Positions 61,204 through 64,000 of a DNA stretch of 64,000 nt are shown in pieces. Numbering within the stretch: position 1 is the first letter of the stretch; each line of letters opens with the position of its first letter. The notes below the pieces were generated by a model. It was not told where the DNA came from. It made no database searches and was given only the letters and a program-made list of their open reading frames with translations. Source of the DNA: a virus; IMG/VR virus record IMGVR_UViG_3300020380_000001, positions 242,501 through 306,500 of that record; one strand, written 5' to 3'. The position numbers and the translations under genes were made by a program.

Positions 61204-62993
61204 TGTCATTGAACATTGAATATTTAACTATCAAAAACTTTATGTCAATCGGTAATGTAACCCAGTCTGTACAATTTAAAAATGGTGAATTGTATCTTGT
61301 ACTAGGTGAAAACCTTGACTTAGGCGGTAATGATAACCGAAACGGCGTGGGTAAGACAACTATTGTTAACGCCCTTTGTTATGTGCTTTACGGCAAGCCA
61401 CTAAGCGGGAATATCAAGCTCAATAACTTGATAAACAAAACAAACGGCAAGGGCATGATGTGCGGTGTGTCGTTTACTAAAGATGGCAAGCGCTATAAAA
61501 TAGAGCGCGGTCGTGGTCCTGCTGTGTTTAAGCTTTATATTGACGACAAAGAAGTAGAAGACACTGACGAAGACGACAACCAAGCGCGTGGCGAGAGTAA
61601 AAATACCCAGGTCCAAATTACCAAAATCCTTGGTATGCAATACGAGATGTTTCGTAATATTGTTACAATGACAACCCACACAGATCCTTTTTTAAAGATG
61701 CGTCCAATTGAACAGCGTGAAATTATTGAAGAGCTGTTGGGTGTGACAGTGTTGTCTGAAAAAGCCTCGTTACTTGCTGACATGAAGCGTAAGACTAAAG
61801 AACTAATTCGCGATGAAGAGGTTCAAATTAATGCTGTCAAGAAGTCAAACGAAACTTTCCAAAGCAACATTAAGTCGCTACAAACTCGCAGCGTGGCATG
61901 GGAGCGATCCAAACAAAACAATATCAACAACTACGCAAGTGAACTAGAAAAGCTTGACAACCTTGATATTGATATTGAGCTTGAGGGTCACAAAACGCAT
62001 GCAGAAGCTCGCGAACACGCGTCAAAAGTATCTACTGTTACAAACGAGTTAAGACACACCGAAAGTCAAATTAAGCGCCACGATACTGCTATTAAGAAAG
62101 CGGAAAAGCAGTTAGCGGGGCTAGATCATTCCGAAGAGTGTCCTACGTGTAATCAAACAATAGGCGCTGACATCAGGGATCGTTTGCGTGATGAAGCTAA
62201 TCAAACAATTGAAAAGCATGCAGCTGAAATCACTACTTTAAGTGAAACTTACGAAAAACAAGCTGCTGAGCTCAGTAAGTTGAATGAAAAGCAATTCATC
62301 AAGTACGAACTAGAGTACAGATCGTACGAGGAGGCACTAGAGCACAAGAGTAAAATAACAGCGCTTGCTGACAAGCTCGAAGATGTAATTAGCTCAGAAA
62401 ACCCGTACACTGATCAAATACAGCAACTACAGGACGAGGGTATCCAAGAAATAAACTACGATACGCTCAACGAGTTAACTAAGCGTTTAGATCACGAAGA
62501 GTACTTGTTTAAGTTAATGAATAACAAAGACTCGTTTATTCGTAAGAAAGTCATTAATCAGAACCTAGCGTTCCTTAACTCGCGTCTTAAATCATATTTG
62601 GATCAACTATCTTTACCACACCAAGTTGTATTCCAAGCAGATCTAAGCGTCGATATACAAGAACACGGGCGTGACTTAGACTTCGATAACCTTAGTAGGG
62701 GTGAGCGAACACGTTTAAGTCTAGGGCTTTCTTGGGCGTTCCGTGATGTTTTTGAACATATGAACACGTCTGTAAACGTGATGATGATCGACGAACTATT
62801 GGACAACGGGCTAGACGTCAACGGTGTTGAGTGTGCGCTCCGTACTCTTAAAAACCATGTTCGTAACTCTAATAAGTGTGTACACCTTGTATCGCATAGA
62901 GATGAGCTTGTAGGCCGCGTTAATAATACTATTAAAGTAATTAAAGAAAACGGTTTCACCACAATAGAAGACGAAAGCACCACTGACGCTTAA
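61203..62993 (+). CDS. 46: Recombination endonuclease gp46-like (Rad50 type)
   Basis: 596 residues. Start at 61203 (MSLNIEYLTIKNFMS) chosen because it overlaps the previous stop as TAATG. Motifs: Walker A around NGVGKTT (48-53), a coiled coil (about 190-310), a zinc hook CPTC at 313-316, a second coiled coil, signature NLSRGERTRLSLGLSWAF near 498 and Walker B MMIDELLDNGLD near 525. Forms the SbcC/Rad50-type complex with gp47 for DNA-end resection. Ends at a terminator. Confidence 0.95.
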   Translation: MSLNIEYLTIKNFMSIGNVTQSVQFKNGELYLVLGENLDLGGNDNRNGVGKTTIVNALCYVLYGKPLSGNIKLNNLINKTNGKGMMCGVSFTKDGKRYKIERGRGPAVFKLYIDDKEVEDTDEDDNQARGESKNTQVQITKILGMQYEMFRNIVTMTTHTDPFLKMRPIEQREIIEELLGVTVLSEKASLLADMKRKTKELIRDEEVQINAVKKSNETFQSNIKSLQTRSVAWERSKQNNINNYASELEKLDNLDIDIELEGHKTHAEAREHASKVSTVTNELRHTESQIKRHDTAIKKAEKQLAGLDHSEECPTCNQTIGADIRDRLRDEANQTIEKHAAEITTLSETYEKQAAELSKLNEKQFIKYELEYRSYEEALEHKSKITALADKLEDVISSENPYTDQIQQLQDEGIQEINYDTLNELTKRLDHEEYLFKLMNNKDSFIRKKVINQNLAFLNSRLKSYLDQLSLPHQVVFQADLSVDIQEHGRDLDFDNLSRGERTRLSLGLSWAFRDVFEHMNTSVNVMMIDELLDNGLDVNGVECALRTLKNHVRNSNKCVHLVSHRDELVGRVNNTIKVIKENGFTTIEDESTTDA

Positions 62994-63008
62994 ATCTTAT
63001 TTCTTGTT

Positions 63009-63034
63009 AAAAAGGCAGCTACGGCTGCCTTTTT
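63009..63034 (+). terminator. Terminator after gp46
   Basis: AAAAAGGCAGC-4-GCTGCCTTTTT, just beyond the gp46 stop at 62993. Confidence 0.9.
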
Positions 63035-63042
63035 CATGTATA

Positions 63043-63049
63043 CTAAATA
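63043..63049 (+). promoter_or_regulatory. Late promoter box
   Basis: CTAAATA (TATACTAAATACC), 32-38 bases before the ATG at 63081. TATACT directly before it could also serve as a host -10. Confidence 0.5.
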
Positions 63050-63080
63050 CCACACAAAGCATGCTTTTTAGGTGACATAA

Positions 63081-63908
63081 ATGAAAATAAACGAAATCAC
63101 TGAAGGTTATAGTTACCTTCCGAAAATTGACAGAGAGCGCTACCAAGAGCGCGATGGTCTTGAAGGGCCAATAATGACCCGCAGCGGTAAAGTTGTATAC
63201 TATGACCCAAAAGCCGGGCAGCACTATGATCCAGATACTGACATTTACTTGTCGTATGACGAGTTTAATGCACTAGATAATGCTACCGGGCCTAAAGCAG
63301 AAAGCATTGGCGCGCCGCAGCGTGAGCCGGAACCGATTGAGGACTGGGAAGAGGATCTAATTGATCCAGCCACCGGCGAATATTACGACGACTTGGACGA
63401 AAGCGACAATGCTGAAGATTTGTTAAGAGGCAAGAAGTGGGCTGACGAGCGTTATATAAAGCGTAGCAACGAATGGTTGGCGCACGCTAAAGAAAACTAC
63501 AGTCCAGTTTCAATAGCGTATATTAAATGGGTAATAGCTAACGGGCACTTAGTTCCTAACTCCGAGTCAGTGTTTTTGGGCTGGACACGCGCAATGAAGG
63601 TTCCTAAGTCTAGCGCAAGCCAAGTATGGGGTGAAGTTTTTAAAACTAAAATGAGTCCTGTATTACTGTCCAAGTTAAGCGAGTCTATTAACGAAACTAT
63701 CGACAACGAGGGCGAAATTGTAGATCTTTACGCTAAGTTAAAAGACTGGCGTGCATCTGCGCTTTCTGGGTATGCCCGAAAAGTTGGGGTACCGGATGAT
63801 GTAGTCAACCCAATTAAACGCGATGAAGAAGAACTGCTAGACGAAATTATGGGGCACTTATTCGGTGATGACTGGATGATAGTCCTTATGAATAAAGAGT
63901 TAGTGTAG
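63081..63908 (+). CDS. Hypothetical protein, 275 aa
   Basis: Very acidic in the middle (DWEEDLIDPATGEYYDDLDESD) with repeats of Tyr/Asp: VVYYDPKAGQHYDPDTDIYL. The C-terminal 150 residues are helical (YIKWVIANGHL, LYAKLKDWRASALSGYARKVG). The MKINEI start is common in phage structural or accessory proteins. No domain recognised. A late-type box precedes it. Confidence 0.65.
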   Translation: MKINEITEGYSYLPKIDRERYQERDGLEGPIMTRSGKVVYYDPKAGQHYDPDTDIYLSYDEFNALDNATGPKAESIGAPQREPEPIEDWEEDLIDPATGEYYDDLDESDNAEDLLRGKKWADERYIKRSNEWLAHAKENYSPVSIAYIKWVIANGHLVPNSESVFLGWTRAMKVPKSSASQVWGEVFKTKMSPVLLSKLSESINETIDNEGEIVDLYAKLKDWRASALSGYARKVGVPDDVVNPIKRDEEELLDEIMGHLFGDDWMIVLMNKELV

Positions 63909-63946
63909 TTTTTTAAACTTTTTTTGAAATTATTTTCAAATAAGTC

Positions 63947-63974
63947 TTGTGTTTGAATGTCATTTTGCTATTAT
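63947..63974 (+). promoter_or_regulatory. Host-type promoter at window end
   Basis: TTGTGT (63947-63952), 16 bases, extended -10 TGCTATTAT (TATTAT at 63969-63974). Its gene would begin beyond the window. Confidence 0.5.
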
Positions 63975-64000
63975 AACGATGTAGGCAATAATGCAGACAA

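Overview
The window looks like part of the genome of a large T4-related tailed phage (a myovirus with a contractile-tail baseplate). The diagnostic genes are a gp55-type late sigma factor, the gp46/gp47 recombination nuclease, a gp44-type clamp loader, and the baseplate genes gp25, gp6, gp5, gp27 and gp53. Host-type -35/-10 promoters, a spanin-like lysis pair and a ClpA/ClpP/ClpS set of gammaproteobacterial flavour suggest a Gram-negative host. The enlarged structural proteins resemble those of marine jumbo myoviruses. The host is inferred; nothing in the window proves it. I recognised no tRNA, rRNA, insertion sequence, CRISPR array or integrase gene. The longest stretch without a gene is about 225 bases (6201-6425).

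Layout. Positions 1-1691 (minus) hold small genes bracketed by a macro-domain protein and a cyclic-phosphate-processing receiver-like protein. Positions 1826-6200 (minus) hold a ClpA-type unfoldase, a probable spanin pair and two unknown genes. A plus-strand phoH gene (6426-7181) faces the minus-strand nucleotide and replication block at 7232-13220: HAD phosphatase, clamp loader, GroES-like co-chaperonin, dCMP deaminase, a fragment resembling a C-family polymerase, and MazG. Positions 13304-18240 (minus) carry ClpP, an ExoX-like exonuclease, ClpS, a hidden 40-residue membrane protein and unknowns. A plus-strand island (18339-20996) encodes a glycosyltransferase-like protein, an unknown and a GNAT acetyltransferase. 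Positions 20985-27177 (minus) hold a VWA/metallopeptidase-like protein, an AAA+ ATPase and a MoxR-type ATPase. Positions 27272-59022 (minus) are virion genes: four paralogous tail proteins, adhesin-like proteins, a 3504-residue giant, then the baseplate wedge and hub. One plus-strand gene with its own strong host-type promoter sits inside this block. Positions 59156-63908 (plus) hold gp55, gp47, gp46 and unknowns.

How it fits together. Genes with host-like promoters (mazG, moxR, AAA, VWA, clpS, the co-chaperonin) are probably expressed early or middle. At least nine virion, lysis-linked or unknown genes have a TAAATA-type box 21-47 bases upstream of the start codon and no clear -35. This matches the T4 late promoter read by gp55, which is encoded here. 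The most striking content is a complete phage-borne Clp proteolysis system (unfoldase with a ClpP-docking loop, peptidase with intact catalytic triad, N-degron adaptor) spread over three loci. Next are a MoxR/VWA/AAA module and a macro/cREC pair that may process ADP-ribose or cyclic phosphates.
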